Source: a virus. From it: a stretch of 39,541 nt of DNA. Every line of letters starts with the position of its first letter. Positions within the stretch are counted from its first letter, which is position 1. Of this stretch, positions 6,000 through 15,193 are shown in pieces. The position numbers and the translations under genes were made by a program. The stretch is from the IMG/VR virus record IMGVR_UViG_3300042922_001453, positions 1 to 39,541 of that record; one strand, given 5' to 3'. The notes beneath the pieces are model-generated. The model searched no databases. It was not told the DNA's origin and saw only the letters and a program-made list of their open reading frames with translations.

Positions 6000-8900
6000 A
6001 AATATTTCATATAGCAGACATACACCTGGGAGACTTCCCGGGACCGACAATAAACGGCGAAAATGCAAGGCGTTTGATGATACAAAGAGCGCTGCATGAC
6101 ATTGCTGACAGAGCAGAGATTGAGGAACCAGACATTATTCTTATAGCCGGCGATTTGTTCCATAAATCTAAGATATGGGCCGATGCAATGCTGGTTCAGG
6201 TTAATATTATTAGAGAATGGCTCAAGAGATTAAGAACTGTAACACCGAACATAATTGTATTATTTGGTACTGGTAATCATGACAACATGAAAGCTTTTGA
6301 GCTCATGAAGGACTTAGATGTTTACATTGTCACTGAGCCTGAAAATGTAGCACTTGATATTAATTGTGAGAGTGTAATTGTGTCATGTGTGCCCAGCATT
6401 GATAAGAGAGTTTTTAGAAGCAAGATAACAGCAGCTGATACATCAGATGAAAATGTAATTATATCTGGAATGCTAGGCGATATTGTAAGAGGACTGGCAA
6501 TCGAAGCAGATGAAGCCAGAGCTGATTACAAAATTCTAATGGCTCATTACTCCGTCATCGGCGCCAGCATGGGGAATGGCCAGCACATATTCAACACATC
6601 GGACGTAACTCTAAATACTACAGCAATAGGTGAATCAGGCTTGGATCTGGCATGCTTGGGGCATATACATGGGCCACAGAAACTGACAAATATTAAAATA
6701 CCTACATATTACAGCGGCAGCATTCATCGTGTCAGCTTCACAGAAGAAGACCAAAGAAAGGGCTTTTATATTCACGACCTGCAGAGAGGCTCTGTTGAAA
6801 GTAAGTATGTGGATGTGCCGGCATACGGAATGCAGACAATAAGTCTTAACCAGGACGGCGTCTTGCAATTTATAAATACAGGTGACATTCCTATAGGAGT
6901 TGGTATATTCCCGATTGAAAATATGATAGTTAAAGTCCTCTATGAATGTGACAGTGAGCTTGATAAGAGATTCAACAAGAAATCACTAGAAGAGTATTTA
7001 TATTCTCAAGGTGCATTTTACGTTCAAGAGATCCGTCCAGAAAAAATAACTATGAAGGTTGTTGAAAAGACGTTGTCAGAGCAGGAGGGAGTTATAGAGA
7101 ATATAATCTCATACCTGAAAGAGCATACTCTTCCGGACAGCATAACCATTGAAAATATTATTGAGGTCGCAACGCCTTTAGTTCAAGAAGTAGAAGCTTC
7201 TTTAAACAAGAATAAGTCCAGGGGGCTGTTCGTGCCGCTGAGCCTAGAGGTTAATAACTACAGAAAATACAAGCATGAAGAATTTGACTTTACAAAGATA
7301 GACTTCGCCATGGTAACCGGACAGAACGGCGCCGGCAAGAGCAGCTTCTTCATGGACGCAGTTATAGATTGCCTGTTCGAAGAACCTAGGGAAGGCGACT
7401 TGACCGGCTGGATCAGCAGCGACATTGACGTCAGGTCCGGAAATATAAGGTTTAGATTTAAAATCGGTTCTAAGACGTATGAAGTAAACAGGAGTCGTAC
7501 AAAGAGCGGCAAGGCTGGACTGTCTATTTTGGAAATTGGAAAAGCTGCATCCGAAGATATTTCAGAACTTAAGAAAGAAGATACTCAAAAGAAGATAGTG
7601 GACATTCTTGGAATGGATAGCAGGATGTTCAAGGTCTGCGTAATGATTATGCAGGATAATTACGGACTCTTTCTCGAAGCTAGCAAAGATGAACGTATGA
7701 AAATACTGAGCAGGATCCTTGGCTTAGAGGTGTATGAAATCCTTGAAAAGAGATTCGATAATGAACGTCTTGAACACGGTCGCAAAGTTAAGTTACTCAT
7801 GGATCAGGTTGAAAAGATTGATAGTGAATTATTGGAAAGCGGCAATATTGAGAACGATATTGAAAATTCAAAGGTAAATATAGTTAACATTGAGAACGAT
7901 ATATTGAAATTCAAAGACGAAATAGCCATAACCGAAAGCGCCTGGAACAATCTGAAACTGCTCCGGGATATGAAGGATAAGGCTGAAATCCGACTGAAGG
8001 CTTACAATGATGAACGAATTAACCTGAAGAGAGCCGGCGATGATCACTATATGCATGTAGCAAGATGCCAGCAGGTTCTTGATAAAAAGGAATACTATGC
8101 TGAACGTGCTGCCGAGGCTGAACAAATTGCAGAGGAAACCAGGAAAAGAAGTGAGCTTGACCGCAGAAGAATAACGATTGAAGAAAATGTCAGAGTTTTG
8201 GATTCTAAGCTTGCCAGGCTGGAGAATGAGCTGGCTGGCAAGAATAACCGTATAACTGGCATAAAATTAGCATTGTCACGCAAATCTGAATTGATGTCCA
8301 AGAGTCAAGGCGTAGAGGAATTAATTATTAAAAAAGGCCAATGGAGTGAATTAAGTGAAAAACGATTAAGATTTAATAATGTTGTAACAAACATCAAAAA
8401 CACCTTAAATATCAGGAAAATTGAATTTGATAACACAAAACGCCGCCTAGAAACAGAAATTGCAATGCTTAATAACAAAGTCCTTATACTTGATAACAGT
8501 AACTGTATTGACGCCGCAAATGCCAAATGCAAGTTTCTTGAAGATGCTATTAAAGCAAAAGAATACCTTCCGACAGTAGATGAAAGTCTCAGGATTGCCA
8601 TAAATGAATACAATGCCAGCTTGGATAGTATTACAACTGAGCTGCAGGAAGCTGAGAAGAAGGTTGCTGATAATGAAGAACTTATGAAGGACTTGGACAT
8701 TGACCTTATAGAAAAAGAACTGAGAGAAAAGCAGGAGGCTTTTGACAAGCTGAAGTTGTTGGAAAAGGATGAGGAGTTGCTGAAAGTTGAAATGGAAGCG
8801 GCTGTCAGAATTGAAGTTGAAAAAACTGAAGTCCTGGATAATAAACAAATACTGTATGCCGAGCTGGGGCCGATAGTCCGGGAACTCAACAACATCAAAT

Positions 8901-9817
8901 TCTATGACTCGGCTTATCTTGACAATCTCAGGGACGATTGCAAGATTCATAAAAACATGGCAGTAATTGAAGAGCAGCTAAAGAATGCTGTTGCGAATAA
9001 GAACAATACGGACCTTCAGATTCAAGAGGTGGATAGGCATATTGAAGAGCAGGAAATGGAACTGAACGACTATAAGGATAAGTTATCAGAAACTGACTAC
9101 GTAGCATTAAAACTCAAAATAGAGGGATTTAATATTGAGCTTAGAAAACTTGAGAAGCAAAAGAATGATGAAAATATTAAGCTTGGCGCTCTGATGAAGG
9201 TAAAAGAAGACAAGAAGGCTTTAAGAGAGATGAGGACAAAGCTTAACGAGCAAATCACCGGCAGCAACAGGCTTAGGAATATATTTTCTATTCTCAAGAC
9301 AGCTGCGAGCATGGACGGCGTACCGTTTATGATTGTTAAATCAGTCCTGGATGTGTTGACAAGTATTGCAAATGACATCCTATCAGAGATGACTGCCGGA
9401 AAAATGAAGATTGAAATGCTTACGGAGAAAACCTTGAAATCCAACAAAGATAAGGAAATCAACGCTTTAGAAGTACTTATAAACAATCCATTTAATCCGG
9501 AGTTGGGAGCTATACCATACTTAAGCCGTTCCGGAGGCGAAAAAGTTAAAGCAGCTCTGGCCGTAGCATTCGCGCTGTCGGAACTTAATGCGAAACGCGC
9601 TGGCGTTCAGCTGGGAATGATGTTCGTTGATGAACCACCGTTCCTGGATGAAGATGGAGTACAAGCTTATACGGATGCATTAGAGGCACTTTCTAATAAA
9701 TTCACGGATATGTCAGTATTGGCCATAAGTCATGATCCGGCTATGCAAAGCAGATTCGCTCAGACGATTGAAGTAGTTAATACTTCAGAGGGTAGCAAAG
9801 TTATTTTTAATAATTAG
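5996..9817 (+). CDS. Single-chain Mre11-Rad50 (SbcD-SbcC fusion) DNA repair nuclease
   Basis: A 1273-residue protein. Residues 1-290 are a calcineurin-like nuclease of the SbcD/Mre11 type: D8-x-H10, GDLFH with D53, GNHD 93-96, H184, and GHIHG with H223 and H225. Residues about 410 to the end are an SbcC/Rad50 ABC ATPase: Walker A GQNGAGKSS 442-450, long coiled coil about 570-1120, signature SRSGGE 1177-1182, Walker B with D1212-E1213, and a downstream His in AISHDP. The coiled-coil apex has C837 and C845 (C-x7-C), not the usual CxxC zinc hook. Known relatives (SbcCD, T4 gp46/47, T5 D12/D13) are two separate proteins that process DNA ends, so one chain is unusual. No frameshift was found at the junction. 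Confidence 0.9.
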   Translation: MKIFHIADIHLGDFPGPTINGENARRLMIQRALHDIADRAEIEEPDIILIAGDLFHKSKIWADAMLVQVNIIREWLKRLRTVTPNIIVLFGTGNHDNMKAFELMKDLDVYIVTEPENVALDINCESVIVSCVPSIDKRVFRSKITAADTSDENVIISGMLGDIVRGLAIEADEARADYKILMAHYSVIGASMGNGQHIFNTSDVTLNTTAIGESGLDLACLGHIHGPQKLTNIKIPTYYSGSIHRVSFTEEDQRKGFYIHDLQRGSVESKYVDVPAYGMQTISLNQDGVLQFINTGDIPIGVGIFPIENMIVKVLYECDSELDKRFNKKSLEEYLYSQGAFYVQEIRPEKITMKVVEKTLSEQEGVIENIISYLKEHTLPDSITIENIIEVATPLVQEVEASLNKNKSRGLFVPLSLEVNNYRKYKHEEFDFTKIDFAMVTGQNGAGKSSFFMDAVIDCLFEEPREGDLTGWISSDIDVRSGNIRFRFKIGSKTYEVNRSRTKSGKAGLSILEIGKAASEDISELKKEDTQKKIVDILGMDSRMFKVCVMIMQDNYGLFLEASKDERMKILSRILGLEVYEILEKRFDNERLEHGRKVKLLMDQVEKIDSELLESGNIENDIENSKVNIVNIENDILKFKDEIAITESAWNNLKLLRDMKDKAEIRLKAYNDERINLKRAGDDHYMHVARCQQVLDKKEYYAERAAEAEQIAEETRKRSELDRRRITIEENVRVLDSKLARLENELAGKNNRITGIKLALSRKSELMSKSQGVEELIIKKGQWSELSEKRLRFNNVVTNIKNTLNIRKIEFDNTKRRLETEIAMLNNKVLILDNSNCIDAANAKCKFLEDAIKAKEYLPTVDESLRIAINEYNASLDSITTELQEAEKKVADNEELMKDLDIDLIEKELREKQEAFDKLKLLEKDEELLKVEMEAAVRIEVEKTEVLDNKQILYAELGPIVRELNNIKFYDSAYLDNLRDDCKIHKNMAVIEEQLKNAVANKNNTDLQIQEVDRHIEEQEMELNDYKDKLSETDYVALKLKIEGFNIELRKLEKQKNDENIKLGALMKVKEDKKALREMRTKLNEQITGSNRLRNIFSILKTAASMDGVPFMIVKSVLDVLTSIANDILSEMTAGKMKIEMLTEKTLKSNKDKEINALEVLINNPFNPELGAIPYLSRSGGEKVKAALAVAFALSELNAKRAGVQLGMMFVDEPPFLDEDGVQAYTDALEALSNKFTDMSVLAISHDPAMQSRFAQTIEVVNTSEGSKVIFNN

Positions 9818-9828
9818 GAGGTTCTTAT

Positions 9829-10005
9829 ATGCTTGGTAAATTTTTTAGAAAAATAATAATGATGGCAGCTCCAAGTACTGATTATATGGATAGGCATTAC
9901 GTAAGAATTTATGAAACGCCTACAAGACCCGGTAAGGCCTATAATAATAGAGTTAAGACAAATATTAAACAGCCTAATGGCAAGGAAAGCAGAGGTAGGC
10001 TATGA
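9829..10005 (+). CDS. Small basic protein (58 aa)
   Basis: ATG 9829 is seven bases after TAGGAGG. The product starts MLGKFFRKIIMMAAPS and is rich in Arg, Lys and Asn at its C-terminus (KESRGRL). It has no recognisable domain. The stop and the next start overlap as ATGA (10002-10005). It was found by reading the gap after the Mre11-Rad50 gene and may be missed by length filters. Confidence 0.5.
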   Translation: MLGKFFRKIIMMAAPSTDYMDRHYVRIYETPTRPGKAYNNRVKTNIKQPNGKESRGRL

Positions 10006-10379
10006 AAGAGTCAGAAAAGTTATCTAATGTCCTTGCTGACGCAAGAAGTTTAAAAAGTCAATACGAGGTTTCCTTCAATAAAATCAATGAAATGGACCAG
10101 CTGCAGAACGACCTCCTGCACAAGCTTGAATTTAAAGACAAGACTGCCAGTGAGCGTGGCAAGACAAGCACTGCGTTGAGGAAGTGCCGGCTTGAAAGGC
10201 GAAGGCACAAGGAAAATGTCGAGTTGCTAAGGGAACTTGTTGAAGTTATAGACAGTAATCAACCAATGATTAAAAGGCTTGAAAAGGTGCTCGGCAACAT
10301 GAGGAGAATTGAAGAAACTCAGGGTAAAAGGTCGTATAAGCCTCGCGTCCTAACGGAAGAAGAGTATGAAAGGAGTTAA
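10002..10379 (+). CDS. Coiled-coil protein (125 aa)
   Basis: Long amphipathic helices dominate (KLSNVLADARSLKSQYEV; ENVELLRELVEVIDSN), with a basic central patch (RKCRLERRRHK). It is coupled to the upstream gene by ATGA. The pattern suggests a structural or nucleic-acid-associated accessory protein of the replication region. No family is recognised. Confidence 0.5.
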   Translation: MKESEKLSNVLADARSLKSQYEVSFNKINEMDQLQNDLLHKLEFKDKTASERGKTSTALRKCRLERRRHKENVELLRELVEVIDSNQPMIKRLEKVLGNMRRIEETQGKRSYKPRVLTEEEYERS

Positions 10380-10382
10380 GAC

Positions 10383-10634
10383 ATGGCGAGAATAGAAAGC
10401 ATTAAATCAGGTGGTCTTAATGAAACTGACCGACTTGAAATAGCAAAGTTATTAATCAAGGCCGGCTATACTGTAATGCTTGGGAAAGAAAAGCCAGGAA
10501 ATAGTAAAACATACAATCACTTTGTTGAATACTTTGAAGACGATAAGCATGAGGATGGACCGACATCACAAACCATTTTCGATGATATAAATAAAATGTA
10601 TGATGATTTGCATCTGGAGGCCTCAAATGGGTAG
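10383..10634 (+). CDS. Hypothetical phage protein (83 aa)
   Basis: It starts three bases after the previous stop with AAGGAG upstream. It contains a helical segment (TDRLEIAKLLIKAGYTVMLG) then a Tyr/acidic region (YNHFVEYFEDDKHEDG). The function is unknown. Its end overlaps the next gene by eight bases. Confidence 0.5.
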   Translation: MARIESIKSGGLNETDRLEIAKLLIKAGYTVMLGKEKPGNSKTYNHFVEYFEDDKHEDGPTSQTIFDDINKMYDDLHLEASNG

Positions 10635-10854
10635 CGACAATGATTTAAGAAAAAACGGTAGTGGCTGTAGTGATCCTACAGCCTTCGCTGCCATTGCGAA
10701 GATAACACGTTACGGTAAGATGAAGCCCAGGAACAGGGACAAGGATGTCAATGACATGATGAGTATCATCAAGCGGATCCTGGACATAATGGACTTCAGG
10801 CTTGAGGGCAGGTTGATTTTGATTGATAAGCAGACGGGGAGGAGGTATGAGTAA
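10627..10854 (+). CDS. Small phage protein with SDPTA motif (75 aa)
   Basis: ATG 10627 (MGSDNDLRK) has GGAGG six bases upstream and is preferred to an in-frame ATG at 10600. The GSGCSDPTAFAAI stretch is typical of a family of small Firmicute phage proteins that sit in replication or regulatory regions. The rest is helical and basic. The stop overlaps the next start by one base. Confidence 0.55.
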   Translation: MGSDNDLRKNGSGCSDPTAFAAIAKITRYGKMKPRNRDKDVNDMMSIIKRILDIMDFRLEGRLILIDKQTGRRYE

Positions 10855-11474
10855 TGAAACCGATACTTTTTAACACAGAAATGGTGCAGGCTATATTAGA
10901 AAATAGAAAAAGCGTAACGAGAAGAATAATAAAATTGCCAGAAGGCATGAACGGAAGACCTGTTGGAATAGAAGGCAATATCATAGACAACTCAATAGGC
11001 TTACTTTATCCTGGAGGAATAAAAAGGCCTCCTTACAAAGTTGGAGACATTCTATATGTTAGGGAAACATGGTTGAAGGCTGATGATGGAATTTACTATA
11101 AGGCAAGCATTAAAGTGCCTAGTGAAAGCGAAGATATACGGAAAGCATACGGCTATAAATGGAAGCCATCAATTCACATGCCGAAAAAGGCGGCAAGGAT
11201 ATTTCTAAAAGTAACAGCTATTAGGGTTGAGAGGTTGCAGGATATAACATCAGAGCAGGCTAAAAATGAAGGGGTTGATTTAACTTCCGGCACACCATTT
11301 CCTAAGACAACAGCAAGAGATTGCCATGGAGCTAAAAATGGATTATCTATGTATCAATCAAAATTTGTTATCTTATGGGATAGTACAATTAAGATACAAA
11401 ACATTGACAAATACGGATGGGAAGCGAATCCATGGGTGTGGGTGATTGAGTTTGAAAGGGTTGAAGCAAAATGA
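10854..11474 (+). CDS. ASCH-domain-like phage protein
   Basis: This 206-residue protein fits a common phage family related to the ASCH/PUA-like fold: KPILFNTEMVQAIL and RKSVTRRI at the N-terminus, PPYKVGDILYVRETW at about 60, PSIHMPKKAARIFLKVTAI at about 105, RVERLQDIT, and a C-terminal YGWEANPWVWVIEFE. ASCH domains are thought to bind RNA or modified bases. In phages the role is unknown. It overlaps the ERCC4 nuclease gene, so the two are co-expressed. Confidence 0.75.
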   Translation: MKPILFNTEMVQAILENRKSVTRRIIKLPEGMNGRPVGIEGNIIDNSIGLLYPGGIKRPPYKVGDILYVRETWLKADDGIYYKASIKVPSESEDIRKAYGYKWKPSIHMPKKAARIFLKVTAIRVERLQDITSEQAKNEGVDLTSGTPFPKTTARDCHGAKNGLSMYQSKFVILWDSTIKIQNIDKYGWEANPWVWVIEFERVEAK

Positions 11475-12025
11475 GATACCATTACACTGAAAAAGAGCAG
11501 AAAGAAATTCTAAATAACCTCACTATCCTGGTTGATACTAGGGAGAACGAAAACAAGCACATTATTGAGTTTTTTGAAAGAAAAAAGGTCAAATTCAAAG
11601 AGAAAAAGCTTGATTTTGGAGATTACTCGTTCATGCTACCGGCCATGCCAGAGCTCGGAATTATTAAGCCTCTTTTCTTTGATAACGAAATTGTGGTTGA
11701 AAGAAAAGGATCCTTGACGGAGCTGTCCGGAAACCTGACGAAGGACAGAGAGAGATTTGAGAAGGAGCTCATCAGGAAGCAGGATGCGAAGTTCCATCTG
11801 ATGATAGAGAATGGATCTTGGGAGATGATCCAGAGCGGCCGTTACGGGACCGAATACAAACCGGTGAGTTTCTTAGCAACACTTAATGCGTATATAGCAA
11901 GATACGGTATTAATATAAATTTTGTCACTAAAGAATATGCAGGAACATTTATTTTCGCATTATTTAATTACCATCTTAGAGAGGTAATATTGAACTACAA
12001 GGGAGACCTGGAAGAAGGTGAGTAA
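11471..12025 (+). CDS. ERCC4-type (XPF/Mus81-like) nuclease
   Basis: A 184-residue ERCC4 nuclease domain with no added helicase. VDTRE places D22 and E25, GDYS is at 50-53, and the hallmark ERK motif is at 77-79 (VVERKG), followed by GNLTKDRERFEKEL. XPF/Mus81/Hef-family enzymes cut branched DNA, which suits a recombination-dependent replication module. It overlaps the ASCH gene by four bases and is two bases from the primase-helicase gene. The tandem HhH motif of larger relatives is absent, so an oligomer or partner may provide DNA binding. Confidence 0.8.
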   Translation: MRYHYTEKEQKEILNNLTILVDTRENENKHIIEFFERKKVKFKEKKLDFGDYSFMLPAMPELGIIKPLFFDNEIVVERKGSLTELSGNLTKDRERFEKELIRKQDAKFHLMIENGSWEMIQSGRYGTEYKPVSFLATLNAYIARYGININFVTKEYAGTFIFALFNYHLREVILNYKGDLEEGE

Positions 12026-12027
12026 CT

Positions 12028-14667
12028 TTGTTTGACTATCAGAAAATGTGGGACGAGATACTTCCACGGCTGCAAGATAAAAAGAAAAATTTCAATTCAA
12101 AAGATAGAGAAAATTACAGCTTCAAGTGTACTCACCATGAGGACAAGACTGCATCCGCTTATATTGCATTAAAATCCGATGGTGGTATTGTAGCCGGATG
12201 CAGAACCTGCGGCAGCTCTTACGGTCTTAATACTCTTCTTTCAGATCTCGGCATTAATAAGATGGACTTTGTTGAAAAGAGCGAAACTTATTACAGTAAG
12301 GAAAATCTGATTAAGTACATAAAAGAGAATAATACTGGAAATGTCACAAAAGATGGTGATATTTGGGTTGTTGACAATGATTATAAATTTGACAATGCCT
12401 ACTTCTATTCTGATGAAAGAGGTACTCTTGTCAGCGTAAAGATCAAGTACAAGCTTGTGAATCCGGCTGCAGATAAAAGGTCAAAGAAATTTGTCCAGCG
12501 TGTTATTAGAGAAAATGAAATCATTGCAGCTTCTAAGGAGACAGTGGACCAGCTGCCAAAGCAATATATTTACAATGCACCTGCAGTGCAGCATGCCATC
12601 CGGGAAGGTTATTATATTTACCTGGTTGAAGGCGAAAAGGATGCCGAAACTCTAATCTGGAATGGCTTGATTGCAACATCATTTGCAACCGGCGCCGGAT
12701 CCATGTTTGACGACTATAAGTCACAGCTCCGGGGAGCGAAGCTTGTAATTTGCGGTGACTTTGACGAGCCAGGGCGCAAGCATGTTGAAAAGGTTAAAAA
12801 CTTCCTGTCTGACCAGGTTGAAAAAATGTACATCGTCGAGTATCTTCCAGAGTTGGGTAAGGTGCAAAACGATAAAGCAGATGTAACGGACTGGCTGAAT
12901 GCTGGCCATACGGTAAAAGAGTTTACGGACTATGTATTTGAAAACTGCCTGGATGTCCTGAGCGATTTTCAATTGCAAGAAAAAAAAGACGAGTTCAGCT
13001 ATGGAATTTGGAAGACTTCTTTTAGCAACAAAGAAGGCAAGGTAAGCAAGCAGATCTGCAACTTCACGATTGACGGTATTAACATCATCAACCGCGTTGA
13101 CACTGAGGAAGAGTACTTTGAAATGATTATCCGGACGAAAGGCAACCACATAATCAAAAGACGTGGCAGCATACTCGTGTTCAATGATGTGCGAAAATTT
13201 AGAGATTTCTTGAATTCCTCTGACCTCGTATTCAGGGGAACCATTGATATATTAATTGACCTGAAGGAATGGTGCTTCAGGTACAAGAAGAGAGAGACTA
13301 CAACGGCCTATGACATCGGAGGCATAAGGAAAATAAATAAAAAGTGGCTGTTCGTTACGAGTGAAGGAAGCTTTGACGGCAACTTCATATATGACAAGTC
13401 CAGGATCTTTTATGATGATGACAATTTTTCTGACTTTCAGTTCCTGGAGCTACCAATTCAAGAAGAGGTACAAAGCGTTTATGAGAGCCTTCTCAATTTT
13501 AATAGAAAAGAAATAACTTATACAGCTCTTGGCCATGTAGGAGCAATGCTGCTGAATGGTAAGTATAAGGAGCTGGACATTAAGCTTAATCATCTGGCCA
13601 TATTCGGTGAAGCCGGCGCCGGTAAATCGACGATCGTTGAAAAGGTCATAATGCCACTCACGAATTATGGAATTAAAAATAATGCCAGGGATGTGACGAA
13701 CTTCGGCTTTATTAAAGAGACTTCCAACAACACAACTATGCCTTTTTTCGTTGATGAATACAAGCCGTCAACTTTCATGTTGAAAAAGAACCAGGAACTG
13801 AGCAACCTTTTTAGAAACATTTATGACGGCAACAGCAGCGTCCGAGGAAACAAAGCTATGCAGACAACCAAGATCACTCCGGTAAGACCGCTTGTCATAG
13901 TTGGAGAGGAAGGCTTTTGGCAGGATGAAACTGCCCTGGTAGAGCGCTCTAATATTATATATGCTTCAAAGGCAACCAGGAGCGAGGAGAGCCTGGAACA
14001 CATCAATAATCTGATCAGAAATAAAGACGTTCTTAATAAGTTTGGAAAGCTGCTTGTTAAAATTGCACTGGATATAGATGAAAGTAAGTTCATGGACTTC
14101 CGAAAGAAATGCGAAAACCTGGTTAACTTCAAAGACAGAGTTTTGACGACATTTGTTAATACAGTTCAAGGCCTTAATATTTTTAGAGTGGCTTTCAAAT
14201 TTTACGGTATTGAGCTTGATTACAAAGAAGGCATTGAATACATTAGAAAAAACATATATGACAATGTCCTGCAAAATAACAATGAGGCCAAGACACAGTT
14301 AGAAAAAATCTTTGAGATCATTGATGAGATGATTTCAAACCATATAAGTGTGAAAGACGGTCTAAGGGTTGACAAGGAAAATAGTTCTGTTTACATGTAC
14401 ATTCCTGTCATTTACCCAACTATCAAGAAGTATGTCAAGGAATATAATCTTGATGAAAATGTGCTCGGCAAGAATGATTTTATCAAGCAGCTGAAAGGTA
14501 GCAAATATTTGATGGAAAAGACTGTAACAAATGTTCGAGTAAATGGAATTGTTAGAAAATGCTATACATTAGATTTGGACCTGCTTGATTCGCTGGGACT
14601 TGACAACATATGCACCTTCGTGCCGGTCAGCGAAGAGAAAGGCGAGCAGCAAGAGATACCTTTTTAG
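12028..14667 (+). CDS. Primase-helicase (CHC2 zinc, Toprim, AAA-type ATPase)
   Basis: Start TTG 12028, with AAGGTGAG upstream. The 879-residue protein has an N-terminal zinc site (C34-x2-H37, C58-x2-C61), a Toprim domain (VEGEKD at 200-205; CGDFDEPG at 242-249), and a C-terminal P-loop ATPase (GEAGAGKST at 527-535; PFFVDEY about 572). It should prime and unwind DNA at the phage origin. It ends EQQEIPF, similar to an SSB acidic tip. The ATPase resembles DUF927-type superfamily-3-like helicases more than DnaB. The candidate origin follows directly. Confidence 0.85.
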   Translation: MFDYQKMWDEILPRLQDKKKNFNSKDRENYSFKCTHHEDKTASAYIALKSDGGIVAGCRTCGSSYGLNTLLSDLGINKMDFVEKSETYYSKENLIKYIKENNTGNVTKDGDIWVVDNDYKFDNAYFYSDERGTLVSVKIKYKLVNPAADKRSKKFVQRVIRENEIIAASKETVDQLPKQYIYNAPAVQHAIREGYYIYLVEGEKDAETLIWNGLIATSFATGAGSMFDDYKSQLRGAKLVICGDFDEPGRKHVEKVKNFLSDQVEKMYIVEYLPELGKVQNDKADVTDWLNAGHTVKEFTDYVFENCLDVLSDFQLQEKKDEFSYGIWKTSFSNKEGKVSKQICNFTIDGINIINRVDTEEEYFEMIIRTKGNHIIKRRGSILVFNDVRKFRDFLNSSDLVFRGTIDILIDLKEWCFRYKKRETTTAYDIGGIRKINKKWLFVTSEGSFDGNFIYDKSRIFYDDDNFSDFQFLELPIQEEVQSVYESLLNFNRKEITYTALGHVGAMLLNGKYKELDIKLNHLAIFGEAGAGKSTIVEKVIMPLTNYGIKNNARDVTNFGFIKETSNNTTMPFFVDEYKPSTFMLKKNQELSNLFRNIYDGNSSVRGNKAMQTTKITPVRPLVIVGEEGFWQDETALVERSNIIYASKATRSEESLEHINNLIRNKDVLNKFGKLLVKIALDIDESKFMDFRKKCENLVNFKDRVLTTFVNTVQGLNIFRVAFKFYGIELDYKEGIEYIRKNIYDNVLQNNNEAKTQLEKIFEIIDEMISNHISVKDGLRVDKENSSVYMYIPVIYPTIKKYVKEYNLDENVLGKNDFIKQLKGSKYLMEKTVTNVRVNGIVRKCYTLDLDLLDSLGLDNICTFVPVSEEKGEQQEIPF

Positions 14668-14998
14668 AGAATTTTGTTACTTTTGTTCCCTGCTTGTTAC
14701 CTGTTTTTTTGAAAAAAGGTAACACCGAAATTTTTTTAAGGCAGGACGTGAAAGCCTTGGTATTACTATATATATAATAAATTAATATTAATTATTATTA
14801 TATATTATATATATGTTACCCGTGTTACCTAATATAAATTAATACACTTACACACGAGATATACATTGTAACATAGGGTGTGTAAATAAAATTACAGGTA
14901 ACAAAATAAAAAGGTTTAATATTTGTTTAAATTTCAAAGAAAACTGCGTTACTTTGACAGGTAACGCAAAGCTACGAAAAAAGTAACAAGGAGGCCTT
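14668..14998 (+). other. Candidate replication origin: GTTAC iterons around an A/T tract
   Basis: No gene fits in these 331 bases. GTTAC occurs on the + strand at 14676, 14696, 14815, 14824 and 14948, and its complement GTAAC at 14719, 14868, 14898, 14961 and 14983: ten copies, six extended to GTTACC/GGTAAC. Fewer than one would be expected by chance. A nearly pure A/T stretch lies at 14761-14814, fit for DNA unwinding. Inverted pairs include GTTACC 14696 with GGTAAC 14718, GCGTTAC 14946 with GTAACGC 14961, and TTACACAC 14848 with GTGTGTAA 14878. Position just after the primase-helicase gene supports an origin. Confidence 0.65.
14696..14742 (+). terminator. Possible terminator hairpin after the primase-helicase gene
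   Basis: GTTACC plus a T run pairs with an A run plus GGTAAC (14696-14723), and a run of seven T follows shortly after. The same bases are part of the iteron set, so this could be an iteron pair, a terminator, or both. Confidence 0.35.
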
Positions 14999-15193
14999 AT
15001 GGAAGAATTAATCAATAAATTCAATAACAACATAAACCGAATACGAAACGCAAATCAGTACTTCAGGAGTCACCAGGGGAATGACAAGGCAGAGCAGGAG
15101 CTGACGAATATCATCAATGACTGCAATAACATATGCAATGAGCTCCAGGCGAAGGGGTACGACACAAGCAAATTGAACATGGATATTACATAA
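14999..15193 (+). CDS. Small helical protein (64 aa)
   Basis: ATG 14999 follows AAGGAGG. It is a helix-rich, Asn-rich peptide (INKFNNNINRIRNANQYF; ELTNIINDCNNICNEL). It starts directly after the candidate origin and precedes the late regulator. It has no known family; a role at the origin is possible only by position. Confidence 0.55.
   Translation: MEELINKFNNNINRIRNANQYFRSHQGNDKAEQELTNIINDCNNICNELQAKGYDTSKLNMDIT

Noticed and set aside
8305-8898. Long minus-strand open frame of nearly 200 codons inside the Mre11-Rad50 gene
   Set aside because: It is Ser/Leu-rich low-complexity reading opposite Lys/Glu-rich coiled-coil codons, has no ribosome binding site and lies wholly inside a convincing gene.
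14848-15033. Minus-strand frame across the iteron region
   Set aside because: It lies in AT-rich origin DNA with many repeat elements and no ribosome binding site.
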